64,000 bases of DNA from CALVGQ01 sp964370435. GTDB taxonomy: Bacteria > Bacillota_I > Bacilli_A > Erysipelotrichales > Erysipelotrichaceae. The position numbers were made by a program, and so were the translations under genes. Shown one piece after another: positions 1 through 8,930 of this stretch. Position 1 is the first letter of the stretch. Each line of letters starts with the position of its first letter. The stretch covers positions 1 to 64,000 of the forward strand of contig CAYJJG010000006.1 in NCBI GenBank assembly GCA_964370435.1, in the 5' to 3' direction. A model generated the notes under the pieces. That model was given only the letters and a program-made list of their open reading frames with translations, did no database searches and was not told the origin of the DNA.

Positions 1-1025
1 AGGGTAGTTTTTAGTTCCATCTTACGATAATGTAGTGGTATTTGAGAAAACTTTGAAGCAATCTTTATTTCTTTCTTTTTTAAACACTTTAAGTGTTGTT
101 GTCCTAATTCATTAAAAGCTAATATACGAAGTGTATCTAAAGACTCAAGTTGACTGGCTTCTTCTTTAGTTATTTGATTAAGAAGATGTAGGCAGGCTCG
201 TTGTATTCTAGCTTTAGTGTAGCGCTTAGTAGTTGCACTATTTATGAACTCATCCCATGAGGAAGCTGCATTAATTTTACGTAACAAATGATTTTCTATT
301 CCTTCATTAAACAGGAAAATATCTTGAATATAGTTTTTATCTAAAGTATTCATAAGTAGTTTTAAAGTGCTAAAAAATTGATTCCAAGATACTGTAGGTT
401 CATTAATTATCATCGCACAGTCATTGGTAATATTTTCTTGATTAAAATAAGCTTTTCTTATTGCGGTTGCACTGGAAATACCTTTATTCAAGGTTTGTTC
501 ATGATAAGAAGTAGTACGTTTAATACAATAAGGCGTAATAGTAGTGTATTGTAAGGCTTTGAGATAAGCTACTGCCAAAATATCATTGGCTTGCATGACA
601 GCAGATCCTAAAGAGTAGGCTTTTGCATATCCTTCTCCTTGTTTTAATGCTTCTTTTAAATAATCTACATTAAAACTCATAGATGCAATTTCTTTTAACT
701 TTTCTAAATCATTTGATTCACTACCAAATACAATAGTGTCCACTTGTGCTAAATTTAGTAGTTGGACTGCTGCTTTTGCAAATTGTTGAGCACTTTGCGT
801 GACACAAAGATAGGGTAGCTCAATCACTAAATCAACGCCGTGATGTACTGCAGCTTGTGCTCTTTGAAATTTATCAACAATCGCCATTTCTCCACGTTGT
901 ACAAAATTACCACTCATTACAGCAATTAAAATATCACAAGACGTTAATTCACGTGCTTGCCTTATATGATGTAGATGTCCGTTATGAAAAGGATTGTATT
1001 CTGTTATTATTCCGCATACTTTCAT
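1..1025 (-). CDS. tmcAL: tRNA(Met) cytidine acetate ligase TmcAL (YlbM family), 3' end cut by window
   Basis: The reading frame is open from the ATG at 1025 to the window edge (341 codons), so the C-terminus lies outside. The N-terminus reads MKVCGIITEYNPFHNGH, the signature of the YlbM/TmcAL family, with the nucleotide-binding HxGH-type motif PFHNGH. A second family block, SGNFVQRGEMA, follows at about residues 40-50. The family acetylates the wobble cytidine of elongator tRNA-Met using acetate and ATP in the cytoplasm. The neighbouring DUF177-rpmF pair matches the ylbM-ylbN-rpmF order of Bacillus. Identity is well supported. Confidence 0.93.
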   Translation of the reverse strand, partial: MKVCGIITEYNPFHNGHLHHIRQARELTSCDILIAVMSGNFVQRGEMAIVDKFQRAQAAVHHGVDLVIELPYLCVTQSAQQFAKAAVQLLNLAQVDTIVFGSESNDLEKLKEIASMSFNVDYLKEALKQGEGYAKAYSLGSAVMQANDILAVAYLKALQYTTITPYCIKRTTSYHEQTLNKGISSATAIRKAYFNQENITNDCAMIINEPTVSWNQFFSTLKLLMNTLDKNYIQDIFLFNEGIENHLLRKINAASSWDEFINSATTKRYTKARIQRACLHLLNQITKEEASQLESLDTLRILAFNELGQQHLKCLKKKEIKIASKFSQIPLHYRKMELKTT

Positions 1026-1159
1026 GTTATCACCGTTATTAGTTTATCATAAAAAACACCATAGAACTTATTATTTTGTAAAGAATTTGATAGGAGTGAT
1101 ATGCTTTACGGGTATTTGTAATAATTTATGATAATTTTAAAAATTACAAATGTTGTTCA

Positions 1160-1187
1160 TTGAAATTTCACAGTAAATGATTATAAT
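1160..1187 (+). promoter_or_regulatory. SigA-type promoter for the hydrolase gene
   Basis: A -35 TTGAAA at 1160-1165 and a -10 TATAAT at 1182-1187 are separated by 16 nt. They lie 38 nt upstream of the ATG at 1226, which has the SD sequence AAGGAGA. Confidence 0.65.
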
Positions 1188-1225
1188 TAATACTATGTTA
1201 AGTAAATATTCACAAGGAGAATGCT

Positions 1226-2128
1226 ATGATAAACAATAATGGATTATCTTATAACTTATATCATCCTAAAAGAAAAGCAATTGCAACTATGGTTGTTGTC
1301 CATGGAATGATGGAACATAAAGATCGATATGATTATTTTGCTACAAAATTAAGTAAAAAAAGAATCGCAGTACTTACATATGATCAACGAGGACATGGAG
1401 CAAGCGTAACAAGTGAAAATGAATTGGGCTTTTTCGCTAAAGAAAGAGGCTATAAATTATTGATACAAGATTGTTTAGATATGGTAAAGATCATAAAAAA
1501 AGAGTATCCTGATCTTCCTTGTATTTTGTTTGGACATAGTATGGGTAGTATTGTTGCTAGAAGTTTTACAAAACGCTATGATAATGAAATTCAGGCCTTA
1601 ATTTTAAGTGGTGCTCCTAATTACAATAATTTAGTTCCTTTAGGACACAAGTTAGCTCAAACTATTGGTATGTTTAAAGGAAAATATTACCGCAGCAACT
1701 TAATGAAAGAAATGGTGTTAGGGCAGTTCAATAAAACTATTTTAGATCCTAAAACACCTTGTGATTGGATTAGTAAGAGTGAAAAAAATGTTCAAGCTTA
1801 TTTAAAAGATCCTTTGTGTCAGTTTAATTTTACTGTTAGCGGATATGAGGACTTGCTTTTTGGGATGAAAGATATGCATGATACTATGCGTTGGAACTAT
1901 CGCAATAAAGACTTAGCAATACTATTTATTAGTGGTCTAGAAGATCCTTGCGTTGGTGGAGAAAAAGGGCTAAGTTCGTCAGTAAATACGCTCAAAGAAT
2001 CAGGTTATGATAATATAGAAATTAGAAATTATGCTAACTTAAGGCATGAAATATTAAATGAAGTAGAGCGTGACATAGTAATTACTGACTGTCTTACATG
2101 GTTAAATAGGATGTTATTTGATAAGTAG
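1226..2128 (+). CDS. Alpha/beta hydrolase, lysophospholipase/monoacylglycerol lipase-like
   Basis: A 300-aa soluble protein with the serine hydrolase fold. VVVHGMMEH (about 23-31) supplies the oxyanion-hole region, GHSMGS places the nucleophile at Ser105, and FISGLEDPC and LRHEI near the C-terminus are the likely acid and His positions. This arrangement is typical of the Hydrolase_4 (monoacylglycerol lipase/lysophospholipase) family. There is no signal peptide, so it is probably cytoplasmic or peripheral. It has its own promoter and is followed by another, so it looks monocistronic. The natural substrate cannot be told from sequence. Confidence 0.85.
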   Translation: MINNNGLSYNLYHPKRKAIATMVVVHGMMEHKDRYDYFATKLSKKRIAVLTYDQRGHGASVTSENELGFFAKERGYKLLIQDCLDMVKIIKKEYPDLPCILFGHSMGSIVARSFTKRYDNEIQALILSGAPNYNNLVPLGHKLAQTIGMFKGKYYRSNLMKEMVLGQFNKTILDPKTPCDWISKSEKNVQAYLKDPLCQFNFTVSGYEDLLFGMKDMHDTMRWNYRNKDLAILFISGLEDPCVGGEKGLSSSVNTLKESGYDNIEIRNYANLRHEILNEVERDIVITDCLTWLNRMLFDK

Positions 2129-2151
2129 TTTATTAAAGGGTACGATTTTCG

Positions 2152-2180
2152 TTGACTTTATAGACACTTTTAACTATAAT
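2152..2180 (+). promoter_or_regulatory. SigA-type promoter of the DUF177-rpmF operon
   Basis: TTGACT at 2152-2157 and TATAAT at 2175-2180 have an optimal 17-nt spacer. They lie just ahead of the GTG start at 2211. One of the strongest promoter matches in the window. Confidence 0.8.
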
Positions 2181-2210
2181 TATAATGCTAACGAATAGGG
2201 TGAAATTGTC

Positions 2211-2714
2211 GTGAAGTGGACTAAAAAAGAACTTATAAATTTAATAGATGTACATTTTAATGAAGAAATTAGCTTTGATAAAGCTATTTTCAAAAAATGG
2301 GATCGCTTAAATGATTTACGCAATGTCACGGTTAAAGGAAAAGGGCATTACGATTGCTCACTACAAAGATTTGAGATTGACTTAGATCTAGCGGGAGAAA
2401 TGATTGTACCTTGCGCTGTTACTTTAGAGGATGTTTCGGTGATGTTTGAATTCTCTTCTACTGAAGTATTTAGTTTCATTACTACTGAAGAAGAAGATGT
2501 TCATGAATGCAAAAAGGAGTTACTTGAGTTATATCCAGTAATATTTCAGTTGATTCTAAATGATGTTCCTATTAAGGTAGTCAAAGAGGATGCTGAATAT
2601 CTTAAGGGAGACGGCTGGGAAGTAATGAGTGAAGCTGAATATCGTAACAGAAAAGAACAAGAAGTGGACCCGCGATTGGCAAAATTAAAAGATTTTAAAT
2701 TCGATGAAAGCTAG
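2211..2714 (+). CDS. yceD: DUF177 (YceD/YlbN) family protein upstream of rpmF
   Basis: 167 aa. It begins at a GTG preceded by AGGGTGA at good spacing. The central part (about 40-75) carries the DUF177 pattern, with a GKGHYDCSLQRFEIDLDLAGEM-like strand region and a conserved Cys in VPCAVTLED. The family is almost always encoded directly before rpmF, as here (11-nt gap). In some bacteria it is linked to 23S rRNA or ribosome accumulation; its biochemical role is not established. The C-terminus is charged and ends in DPRLAKLKDF, a typical family tail. Confidence 0.85.
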   Translation: MKWTKKELINLIDVHFNEEISFDKAIFKKWDRLNDLRNVTVKGKGHYDCSLQRFEIDLDLAGEMIVPCAVTLEDVSVMFEFSSTEVFSFITTEEEDVHECKKELLELYPVIFQLILNDVPIKVVKEDAEYLKGDGWEVMSEAEYRNRKEQEVDPRLAKLKDFKFDES

Positions 2715-2725
2715 GAGGTGCGAAT

Positions 2726-2875
2726 ATGGCTGTACAACAAAGAAGAAACTCAAAAACAAGAAAAGCAAAACGTAGAACACATTTTAAATTAACAGCTCCA
2801 ACTTTAGTAAAATGTGCCAGCTGTGGGGAATATAAATTACCTCACCATGCTTGTTCATCTTGTAAGACTAAATAA
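2726..2875 (+). CDS. rpmF: 50S ribosomal protein L32
   Basis: A 49-aa basic protein. MAVQQRRNSKTRKAKRRTH is the standard L32 N-terminus. Two CxxC pairs (Cys30/33 and Cys43/46) form a zinc ribbon, so this is the Zn-binding C+ form of L32. The start has an SD AGGAGGTG six nt upstream. It is cotranscribed with the DUF177 gene and followed at once by a terminator. Confidence 0.97.
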   Translation: MAVQQRRNSKTRKAKRRTHFKLTAPTLVKCASCGEYKLPHHACSSCKTK

Positions 2876-2876
2876 A

Positions 2877-2901
2877 GAGGCGAATAAATTCGCTTTTTTT
2901 A
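2877..2901 (+). terminator. Rho-independent terminator after rpmF
   Basis: Stem GCGAA/TTCGC (2880-2884 and 2889-2893) with a TAAA loop, followed by a run of eight T. Confidence 0.8.
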
Positions 2902-2977
2902 TTTGTAAAAATTACACAAGAATAGATTAAATAGAGTGTAAATAGCTCATTCATTAAAAATTAAATGCTTAGTAATA

Positions 2978-3036
2978 AAAAAATAAAAGCTTATTCTTTA
3001 TGATGTTTTCATAAAAAAAGCTTTTATTTTTTTTTG
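2978..3036. terminator. AT-rich inverted repeat, possible second terminator before mraZ
   Basis: AAATAAAAGCTT at 2981-2992 is mirrored by AAGCTTTTATTT at 3018-3029, with poly-T on the 3' side and poly-A on the 5' side. This shape is typical of bidirectional terminators. It may insulate mraZ from read-through or contribute to the mraZ promoter. No other feature was seen between 2902 and 3060. Confidence 0.5.
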
Positions 3037-3059
3037 TATTATAGTATCATTAGTGTAAC

Positions 3060-3092
3060 AAAGTGGTGATTTGTGGTGGAAAGTGGGTGATT
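3060..3092 (+). promoter_or_regulatory. Triple MraZ-type operator (10-bp direct repeats) overlapping the mraZ ribosome binding site
   Basis: Three GTGG cores begin at 3063, 3073 and 3083, exactly 10 bp apart: AAAGTGGTGA, TTTGTGGTGG, AAAGTGGGTG. MraZ proteins are known to bind tandem GTGG/TGGG-containing boxes with 10-bp spacing in front of their own operon. The last repeat also reads AAGTGGGTGA, close to the ideal SD AAGGAGGTGA, and sits about 6 nt before the mraZ ATG at 3097. Confidence 0.8.
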
Positions 3093-3096
3093 CACG

Positions 3097-3528
3097 ATGT
3101 TTATGGGTGAATTTCAACATTCGTTGGACTCCAAAGGGCGGATTATTGTTCCGGTCAAATTTCGTGATGAACTTAAGGAAAGCTTTATTGTTACCCGTGG
3201 TTTAGACGGGTGTTTAACTATCTATACCCAAGAACAATGGGCTGAACAGTTTGAAAAATTAAAAAAGTTACCAAACACCAAAAAGGAAACTAGATTGTAT
3301 ATCCATATGTTGACTGCAAAGGCAACTGAATGTACGCCGGATGTGCAAGGAAGAATTTTAATACCTACAACTTTGTTGAAAGAAGCTAAACTAGAAAAAG
3401 AATGTGTGTTTGTCGGGGTTATGGATCATGTGGAAATATGGGCGAAGGATCGTTGGGATAGTTACTATGATGAGGCTAGTAAGTCTTTTGAAGAAGTAGC
3501 TGAAAAACTAACTGACTTTATTGTTTAA
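3097..3528 (+). CDS. mraZ: Transcriptional regulator MraZ
   Basis: 143 aa, the usual family length, with two SpoVT/AbrB-like DNA-binding halves. MFMGEFQHSLDSKGR at the start and the second DxxGR copy, PDVQGRILIP (about 81-90), are the hallmark repeats. MraZ forms a ring and controls its own dcw operon by binding tandem GTGG repeats, which are visible directly upstream. It is the first gene of the operon; rsmH starts 1 nt after its stop codon. Confidence 0.96.
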   Translation: MFMGEFQHSLDSKGRIIVPVKFRDELKESFIVTRGLDGCLTIYTQEQWAEQFEKLKKLPNTKKETRLYIHMLTAKATECTPDVQGRILIPTTLLKEAKLEKECVFVGVMDHVEIWAKDRWDSYYDEASKSFEEVAEKLTDFIV

Positions 3529-3529
3529 T

Positions 3530-4462
3530 ATGGAACATTTTAGTGTATTACTACAGGAATCAATTGAGCATTTAAATATTAAACCTGACGGACTTTATAT
3601 TGATGGCACACTAGGGCGTGGTGGTCATAGTTTAGAAATAGTAAAAAAATTATCTAAGAATGGGCACTTGTATTGTTTTGACAAAGATATACAAGCAATT
3701 GAAGAATCAAAGCATAGATTAAAAGATTATTTAGAACAGATTACTTTTTTTCATACCGATTTTAGCAATATGGAAAAGGTGTTACGTGAACATGGTGTTC
3801 AACATGTTGACGGTATTATGTTAGATATAGGTGTATCTTCACCGCAGTTTGATGATGAAACTAGAGGTTTCAGTTATCGTTTTGATGCACGACTAGATAT
3901 GAGGATGGATCAAAACCAATCGTTAAGTGCCTATGAGGTAGTTAATGAATACGATTATCATGACTTAGTACGTATTTTATATCGCTATGGTGAAGAAAGT
4001 TTTGCTAAAGCCATTGCCAGGAAAATTGAACAGGCACGCGAATTAAAGTCAATTACAACTACTTTTGAATTAGTAGAGATTATTAAAAGTGCATTACCTA
4101 TGAAAGTGCTAAATAAAAAAGGACATCCAGCTAAAAAAAGTTTTCAAGCTTTACGTATCGAAGTAAACCAAGAATTGAGCGCTTTAGAAAAGGGATTAGT
4201 TGCTGCAACTTCGCTTTTAAATTCTAAGGGAAGATTAGCAGTTATTAGTTTTCATTCTTTAGAGGATCGTATAGTAAAAGATTATTTTAATCAACTAGGT
4301 AAGACACCTAAAGTAGATAAGCATATACCAATTATGCCTGATGCAGTAGCGGAAACACCTTATAATCTTATAACGCGTAAGCCGATAGTTGCGGATGAAC
4401 AGGAAAACAATATTAATAAACGCTCCCATAGTGCAAAGCTGAGGGTGCTTGAAAAGAAATAA
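3530..4462 (+). CDS. rsmH: 16S rRNA (cytosine(1402)-N(4))-methyltransferase
   Basis: 310 aa from the ATG at 3530, the standard length. The SAM-binding block YIDGTLGRGGHS and the family motifs MLDIGVSSPQFDD and VISFHSLEDRIVK are all present. The enzyme N4-methylates C1402 of 16S rRNA in the decoding centre. A TTG nine nt upstream would overlap the mraZ stop; the ATG aligns better with family starts. The C-terminus RSHSAKLRVLEK is also typical. Translation is probably coupled to mraZ. Confidence 0.95.
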   Translation: MEHFSVLLQESIEHLNIKPDGLYIDGTLGRGGHSLEIVKKLSKNGHLYCFDKDIQAIEESKHRLKDYLEQITFFHTDFSNMEKVLREHGVQHVDGIMLDIGVSSPQFDDETRGFSYRFDARLDMRMDQNQSLSAYEVVNEYDYHDLVRILYRYGEESFAKAIARKIEQARELKSITTTFELVEIIKSALPMKVLNKKGHPAKKSFQALRIEVNQELSALEKGLVAATSLLNSKGRLAVISFHSLEDRIVKDYFNQLGKTPKVDKHIPIMPDAVAETPYNLITRKPIVADEQENNINKRSHSAKLRVLEKK

Positions 4463-4477
4463 CAGGGAGGAATTTTT

Positions 4478-4777
4478 ATGAGACGAGTAGTCAAAAAGAA
4501 AAGAGTTTTAAGAATGGAAAGAGTATCCATGGCAATATTAGTTTGTGCAGTACTAATGTCGATGTTGTCATCGGTGTTTTTGCGTGCTTATAATAATGAA
4601 TTAGCAATGGATATACAACAAATTGAGAATGAAATAATGAGTATTCAAGCTGAAAATGAAATTTATGAAGTAGCAGTTCAAAATTTGTCTAATAAAGATC
4701 GTGTTATGGATATTGCTGAAATGGAAGGGTTAGCATTAAATCAAAGTCGTGTAATAACCGTTAGTAAAACAGAATAA
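4478..4777 (+). CDS. ftsL: Cell division protein FtsL
   Basis: 99 aa with a basic cytoplasmic N-terminus (about 1-15), one membrane segment (about 18-36) and an extracytoplasmic coiled-coil stretch rich in Glu, Gln and Asn (about 40-75). That is the bitopic FtsL architecture. Position between rsmH and a class B PBP is the classic FtsL place in the dcw cluster. FtsL sequences diverge quickly, so the call rests on topology and context. In the family it joins DivIB/FtsQ and DivIC/FtsB to activate septal synthesis. Confidence 0.82.
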   Translation: MRRVVKKKRVLRMERVSMAILVCAVLMSMLSSVFLRAYNNELAMDIQQIENEIMSIQAENEIYEVAVQNLSNKDRVMDIAEMEGLALNQSRVITVSKTE

Positions 4778-4778
4778 T

Positions 4779-6965
4779 ATGAGATTAAAAGTAGATGTAT
4801 TAATTGTTATATTGTTTTCTGTTATGATGCTAGTGTTTTCGATGACAATAATTAATGTAGTTGCAGTAAGTATTTTTCAGTATCATCCGATGAGTCAAGT
4901 AGATTTAGAGCCGTATGTATCAAGTTCAAATCTTATTGAAGAGACTTTAGTTTCTAAACGAGGCTACATATACGATAAAAATGGTTCTATTATTGCACAA
5001 GATGTAAAAACATATAATATAATTTGCTACTTAGATGATTCACGAGTTACTGGAAAAGGAGAACCTGCATATGTAGTTGATCCTGTTTTCGCTGCGCAAC
5101 AACTTGCACCTATATTAAATGATGATTTTGAGAACATAGTTACTTTTTTAAGTGCTGATAATTTATATCAAACAGAATTAGGTAATAGCGGAAGAAACCT
5201 ATCACAAGAAATCAAAGAAGAGATAGAGGCTATTATTGATCCCAGTACTGGAAAAAAACTCAGTGGCATCGAATTTGTAGAGTCAGTGAAAAGATCTTAT
5301 CCTATGGGAGAGTTTGCATCTTATTTGATTGGTTTTGCACAAACAGATGAGACAGGTCATACAATCGGAAAAATGGGAGTTGAAGATCATTTAAATGATG
5401 AGCTGATGGGTGTTGATGGTGAAAGAACATATCAAGCTGGTAAAAATAATGTTATTTTACCTGGTATGCGTTATGAAGAAACGCCTGCAATTAATGGTAA
5501 TGATGTATATTTAACACTGGATCAAGAAATACAAGAAGCCTTAGAGACTTCTTTTGAAATCACTAAAACACAGTTTGATGCTGATCGCATCTGGGGTTCT
5601 GTGATGGAAGTGGATAGTGGTAAAATTTTAGCTTGGGGACAAACACCAACATTTGATCCCAATGAACTTATAATAGAAGATTATAGTAATAGCGGCTCAG
5701 AGCTGCCTTATGAACCAGGTTCTACTATGAAAGTATTTACCTATGCAGCAGCAATTGATTCTGGTGTTTATCCCGAAGAAACGCTTGTGGATAGTACTAC
5801 TTTTTGTTATGGAAGCTCAGGTAAAACACCTATCCGTGTAGCTTGTAATTCAAGTAATAAACTGGGCGAGATTAATAATGCAAATAATCGCAATTGGGGT
5901 ATGATTTCTTATGATGATGGTTTTGTATATTCAAGTAATGTCGCAACATCTAGTCTTTTAACAAACTATTTAGAAGACAGTGTATTTGAAGAGTATCTTT
6001 ATGATTTTGGCTTTTTTAATGAAGTTGAAAGTGATTATATTAGTGAGATTAATGGTATTATTAAATATACATGGCCAGTAGAAAAGCTTGCGCTTACTTA
6101 TGGTCAAGGGTCCACTGTAACTATGCTTCAATTACTTCAAGCATTCTCTGCTGTGTTTAGTGATGGAACTATGGTAAAACCTTATTATGTAGATGAGATA
6201 CGTAGTTCATACGATAATCAAGAGGTTTTATTTAAATCACAAACAGAGGTAGTAAGCAATCCAATTACTTCTACAACAGCCAAAAAAGTACAGGAGTTAA
6301 TGTATGATACTGCTAATTTAGATTATGGTACTGCTAGGTATTACCGTATTGATGAAACATCGATTATCGCAAAAACAGGAACTTCTCAAGTCGCTGTGGA
6401 CGGCTCGTATGATTCAGGTAAAACAATTTCATCTATTGTAATTGGACTACCAGCAGAAGATCCACAATATTTAGTGTATTATGCTTTTGAAGCAGATTAT
6501 GATAAAGATTCCCATGTTCAAACTGAAGCTGTAAAATTATTACTTCAAAAAGTGGCTCAAACGTATAATTTAAGTCAAGCTACAAACACTACTACACAAG
6601 AAGTAGTAACTGTTAAAGAGGAAATAATGCCAACACTAATTAATCAAAGTTTAGATTACTCATTGAGAAAGTTAGAAGAAATTGGAGTTGAAGTGCATGT
6701 CCTAGGTAATCAAGATACCGTCATTAATCAACATCCTCTTGGAGATACTACTGTAGTTACTAATGAGAAAGTATTCTTGTTGACAGATAAGAGCACAGTA
6801 TTAATGCCTAATATGATAGGTTGGACCCGCAGTGAAGTTACAGATTTTTGGAAAATCACCGGATTTCCGGTAATCATTAATGGACAAGGGATAGTCACTT
6901 CTCAATCTTTGACACAAGGCTCACAAATGGATGTGACTATGGAGTTAACTGTTTTTCTAGAATAA
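4779..6965 (+). CDS. pbpB: Class B penicillin-binding protein, septal transpeptidase (PbpB/FtsI type) with PASTA domains
   Basis: 728 aa. One N-terminal membrane anchor (about 7-32), a PBP dimerisation domain, then a transpeptidase domain with SxxK at Ser315-Lys318 (PGSTMK), SxN at Ser385-Asn387 and KTG at 532-534. Two PASTA-like repeats end the protein (about 620-728). It crosslinks septal peptidoglycan outside the membrane. The start lies one nt after the ftsL stop. The ftsL-pbpB-spoVD order is that of Bacillus, which supports the PbpB assignment over the downstream paralogue. Confidence 0.9.
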   Translation: MRLKVDVLIVILFSVMMLVFSMTIINVVAVSIFQYHPMSQVDLEPYVSSSNLIEETLVSKRGYIYDKNGSIIAQDVKTYNIICYLDDSRVTGKGEPAYVVDPVFAAQQLAPILNDDFENIVTFLSADNLYQTELGNSGRNLSQEIKEEIEAIIDPSTGKKLSGIEFVESVKRSYPMGEFASYLIGFAQTDETGHTIGKMGVEDHLNDELMGVDGERTYQAGKNNVILPGMRYEETPAINGNDVYLTLDQEIQEALETSFEITKTQFDADRIWGSVMEVDSGKILAWGQTPTFDPNELIIEDYSNSGSELPYEPGSTMKVFTYAAAIDSGVYPEETLVDSTTFCYGSSGKTPIRVACNSSNKLGEINNANNRNWGMISYDDGFVYSSNVATSSLLTNYLEDSVFEEYLYDFGFFNEVESDYISEINGIIKYTWPVEKLALTYGQGSTVTMLQLLQAFSAVFSDGTMVKPYYVDEIRSSYDNQEVLFKSQTEVVSNPITSTTAKKVQELMYDTANLDYGTARYYRIDETSIIAKTGTSQVAVDGSYDSGKTISSIVIGLPAEDPQYLVYYAFEADYDKDSHVQTEAVKLLLQKVAQTYNLSQATNTTTQEVVTVKEEIMPTLINQSLDYSLRKLEEIGVEVHVLGNQDTVINQHPLGDTTVVTNEKVFLLTDKSTVLMPNMIGWTRSEVTDFWKITGFPVIINGQGIVTSQSLTQGSQMDVTMELTVFLE

Positions 6966-6989
6966 ACCGTATAATTACGGTTTTTTTTT
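6964..6989 (+). terminator. Terminator-like hairpin inside the dcw operon
   Basis: AAACCGTA (6964-6971) pairs perfectly with TACGGTTT (6976-6983) over a TAAT loop, followed by unbroken T to 6989. It overlaps the pbpB stop codon and precedes the second PBP gene, so it may attenuate expression downstream. Confidence 0.75.
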
Positions 6990-7013
6990 CATATAGTATC
7001 TTGAGGTGGTTTA

Positions 7014-8930
7014 ATGATTCCTACACTAGTAAAAAAACGAATTAAATTAATTGCAATAACAGGAAGTGTACTATTTTCACTTATTATTTTACAATTAGCA
7101 CACATCCAACTAATAAAGAGAGATGACTTATATCAAAAAGCATTAGATTTATGGGAAAGAGACTTTCCTGTGTCAGGATTAAGAGGAAGTATTTTAGATG
7201 TTAATGGTAATGTGCTTGCGGCTGATATTCCAGGCACTTCAATTATGGTTGTTCCTGCACAAATAACAAATAAAGAAGCAACCGCTACCTTTTTATCACA
7301 AGTGCTAGCTAGTGATTACGATAAAATATTAGAGAATGTGAATCAAAATTCTTCTACAGTTAAAATTGCTCCTGAGGGAAAACTCATCACCAATAATCAA
7401 GCTATTACAATTGCAGAAGAAGATTTAGAGGGTGTTTATTTAATACAAGACTCCCAACGCTATTATCCCTCTGGTGCTTATATTGCTCAAGTTTTAGGTT
7501 TCACTGGTTATGATAATCAAGGCTTAGCAGGTTTAGAATACCAATATGAATCTATTTTAAAAGCAGCTAGTGGAAGTATGAAAATACCTTTTGATGCTAA
7601 AGGGCATCCGGTAACTACTTATAGTGAACGCTATGTTGCTCCAGGACAGGGTATGGATGTGATGTTAACGATTGATAAAAATATTCAAGACATTTTGGAA
7701 CGTGAATTAAATAATGCCATGTCACGCTATACTCCAGATAATGCTTGGGCTATTGCAGTTAATCCTAACACAGGTGAAATTTTGGCCATGGTTTCAAAAC
7801 CTGATTTTGATCCTAATCATTATCAAGACTATGATCCTAGCACATATAATCATAACTTACCAATATGGAAAAGCTATGAGCCTGGTTCAACTTTTAAAAC
7901 GATTACTTTTGCTGCAGCATTAGAAGAAGGTTTGTTCGACATGGAAAAAGACACCTACATGGATACTGGTTCTGTAGTAGTTGAAGGTGCACGATTAAAG
8001 TCATGGAAGGCAGGAGGTCATGGACTTCAAACTTATATGCAATGCCTTCAAAACTCAAGTAATCCGTGCTTTGTTGATATTGTTCAAAAACTAGGTGAAG
8101 AAAATCTATCAAAATATTTGAACTTATTTAATTTTGGGAGTGTTACTAATGTAGATCTACCAGGAGAATCTGCTGGAATTTTATTTAGTGAAGAAAATTT
8201 TGGACCTTTAGAACAAGCTACTACTGGATTTGGACAAGGGATATCTACCACGGCTTTACAACTTGTTATGGCGTTTAGTGCAATCGTAAATGGAGGAGAC
8301 TATTATCAGCCTTACATTACTAAAGCAGTACTACATCCTACTACAAAAGATGTACTCTTTGAAGTAGAACCGCTTTTATTAAGACAAGTAATTTCTGAAG
8401 AAACTTCATTTCAAATGCGGATGGCCTTAGAGAGTGTGGTTGCTTATGGTGGTGCTAAGGGAAGTTATATTGATGGCTATAAAATAGGAGGAAAAACTGG
8501 TACGGCTCAAAAAGCAGTTGATGGCGAGTATTTAATTAATGAATATATTTTATCGTATATTTGTGCAGCTCCTATTGATGATCCTCAGATAGTAATCTAT
8601 ATGGCACTAGATGCTCCACACACCAATATTCAATATGGAGGAACAGTTGTAGCCCCAATTGTAAAAAATGCATTGGAGGATATTTTGGTTTATCTAGATG
8701 TTGAAAAAACAGAGGAACAAATGCCTAAAACTATCCTATGGAGCGATCCTATAGAAGTAGAAGTAGGTGATTATATTGGTATGGATATCGGTGATATAAA
8801 GAATGAACAACTTGATTTTGTTTATATAGGTGAGGGTACTATTGTGGCAGATCAACTTCCAAGTGCAGGCATAAAAATACAGGAGAAGGGAACGGTGTGG
8901 TTATACCTTGAAGAGAAGAAAACTAAGTGA
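7014..8930 (+). CDS. spoVD: Class B penicillin-binding protein, SpoVD-like
   Basis: 638 aa. An N-terminal membrane anchor (about 10-32) is followed by a PBP dimer domain and a transpeptidase domain with SxxK at Ser292-Lys295, SxN at 348-350 and KTG at 494-496. A single C-terminal PASTA-like domain spans about 565-633. In Bacillus the gene after pbpB is spoVD, a spore cortex transpeptidase with the same one-PASTA layout. In a non-sporulating relative the paralogue could work in vegetative growth. The start has AGGTGG upstream. Confidence 0.85.
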   Translation: MIPTLVKKRIKLIAITGSVLFSLIILQLAHIQLIKRDDLYQKALDLWERDFPVSGLRGSILDVNGNVLAADIPGTSIMVVPAQITNKEATATFLSQVLASDYDKILENVNQNSSTVKIAPEGKLITNNQAITIAEEDLEGVYLIQDSQRYYPSGAYIAQVLGFTGYDNQGLAGLEYQYESILKAASGSMKIPFDAKGHPVTTYSERYVAPGQGMDVMLTIDKNIQDILERELNNAMSRYTPDNAWAIAVNPNTGEILAMVSKPDFDPNHYQDYDPSTYNHNLPIWKSYEPGSTFKTITFAAALEEGLFDMEKDTYMDTGSVVVEGARLKSWKAGGHGLQTYMQCLQNSSNPCFVDIVQKLGEENLSKYLNLFNFGSVTNVDLPGESAGILFSEENFGPLEQATTGFGQGISTTALQLVMAFSAIVNGGDYYQPYITKAVLHPTTKDVLFEVEPLLLRQVISEETSFQMRMALESVVAYGGAKGSYIDGYKIGGKTGTAQKAVDGEYLINEYILSYICAAPIDDPQIVIYMALDAPHTNIQYGGTVVAPIVKNALEDILVYLDVEKTEEQMPKTILWSDPIEVEVGDYIGMDIGDIKNEQLDFVYIGEGTIVADQLPSAGIKIQEKGTVWLYLEEKKTK

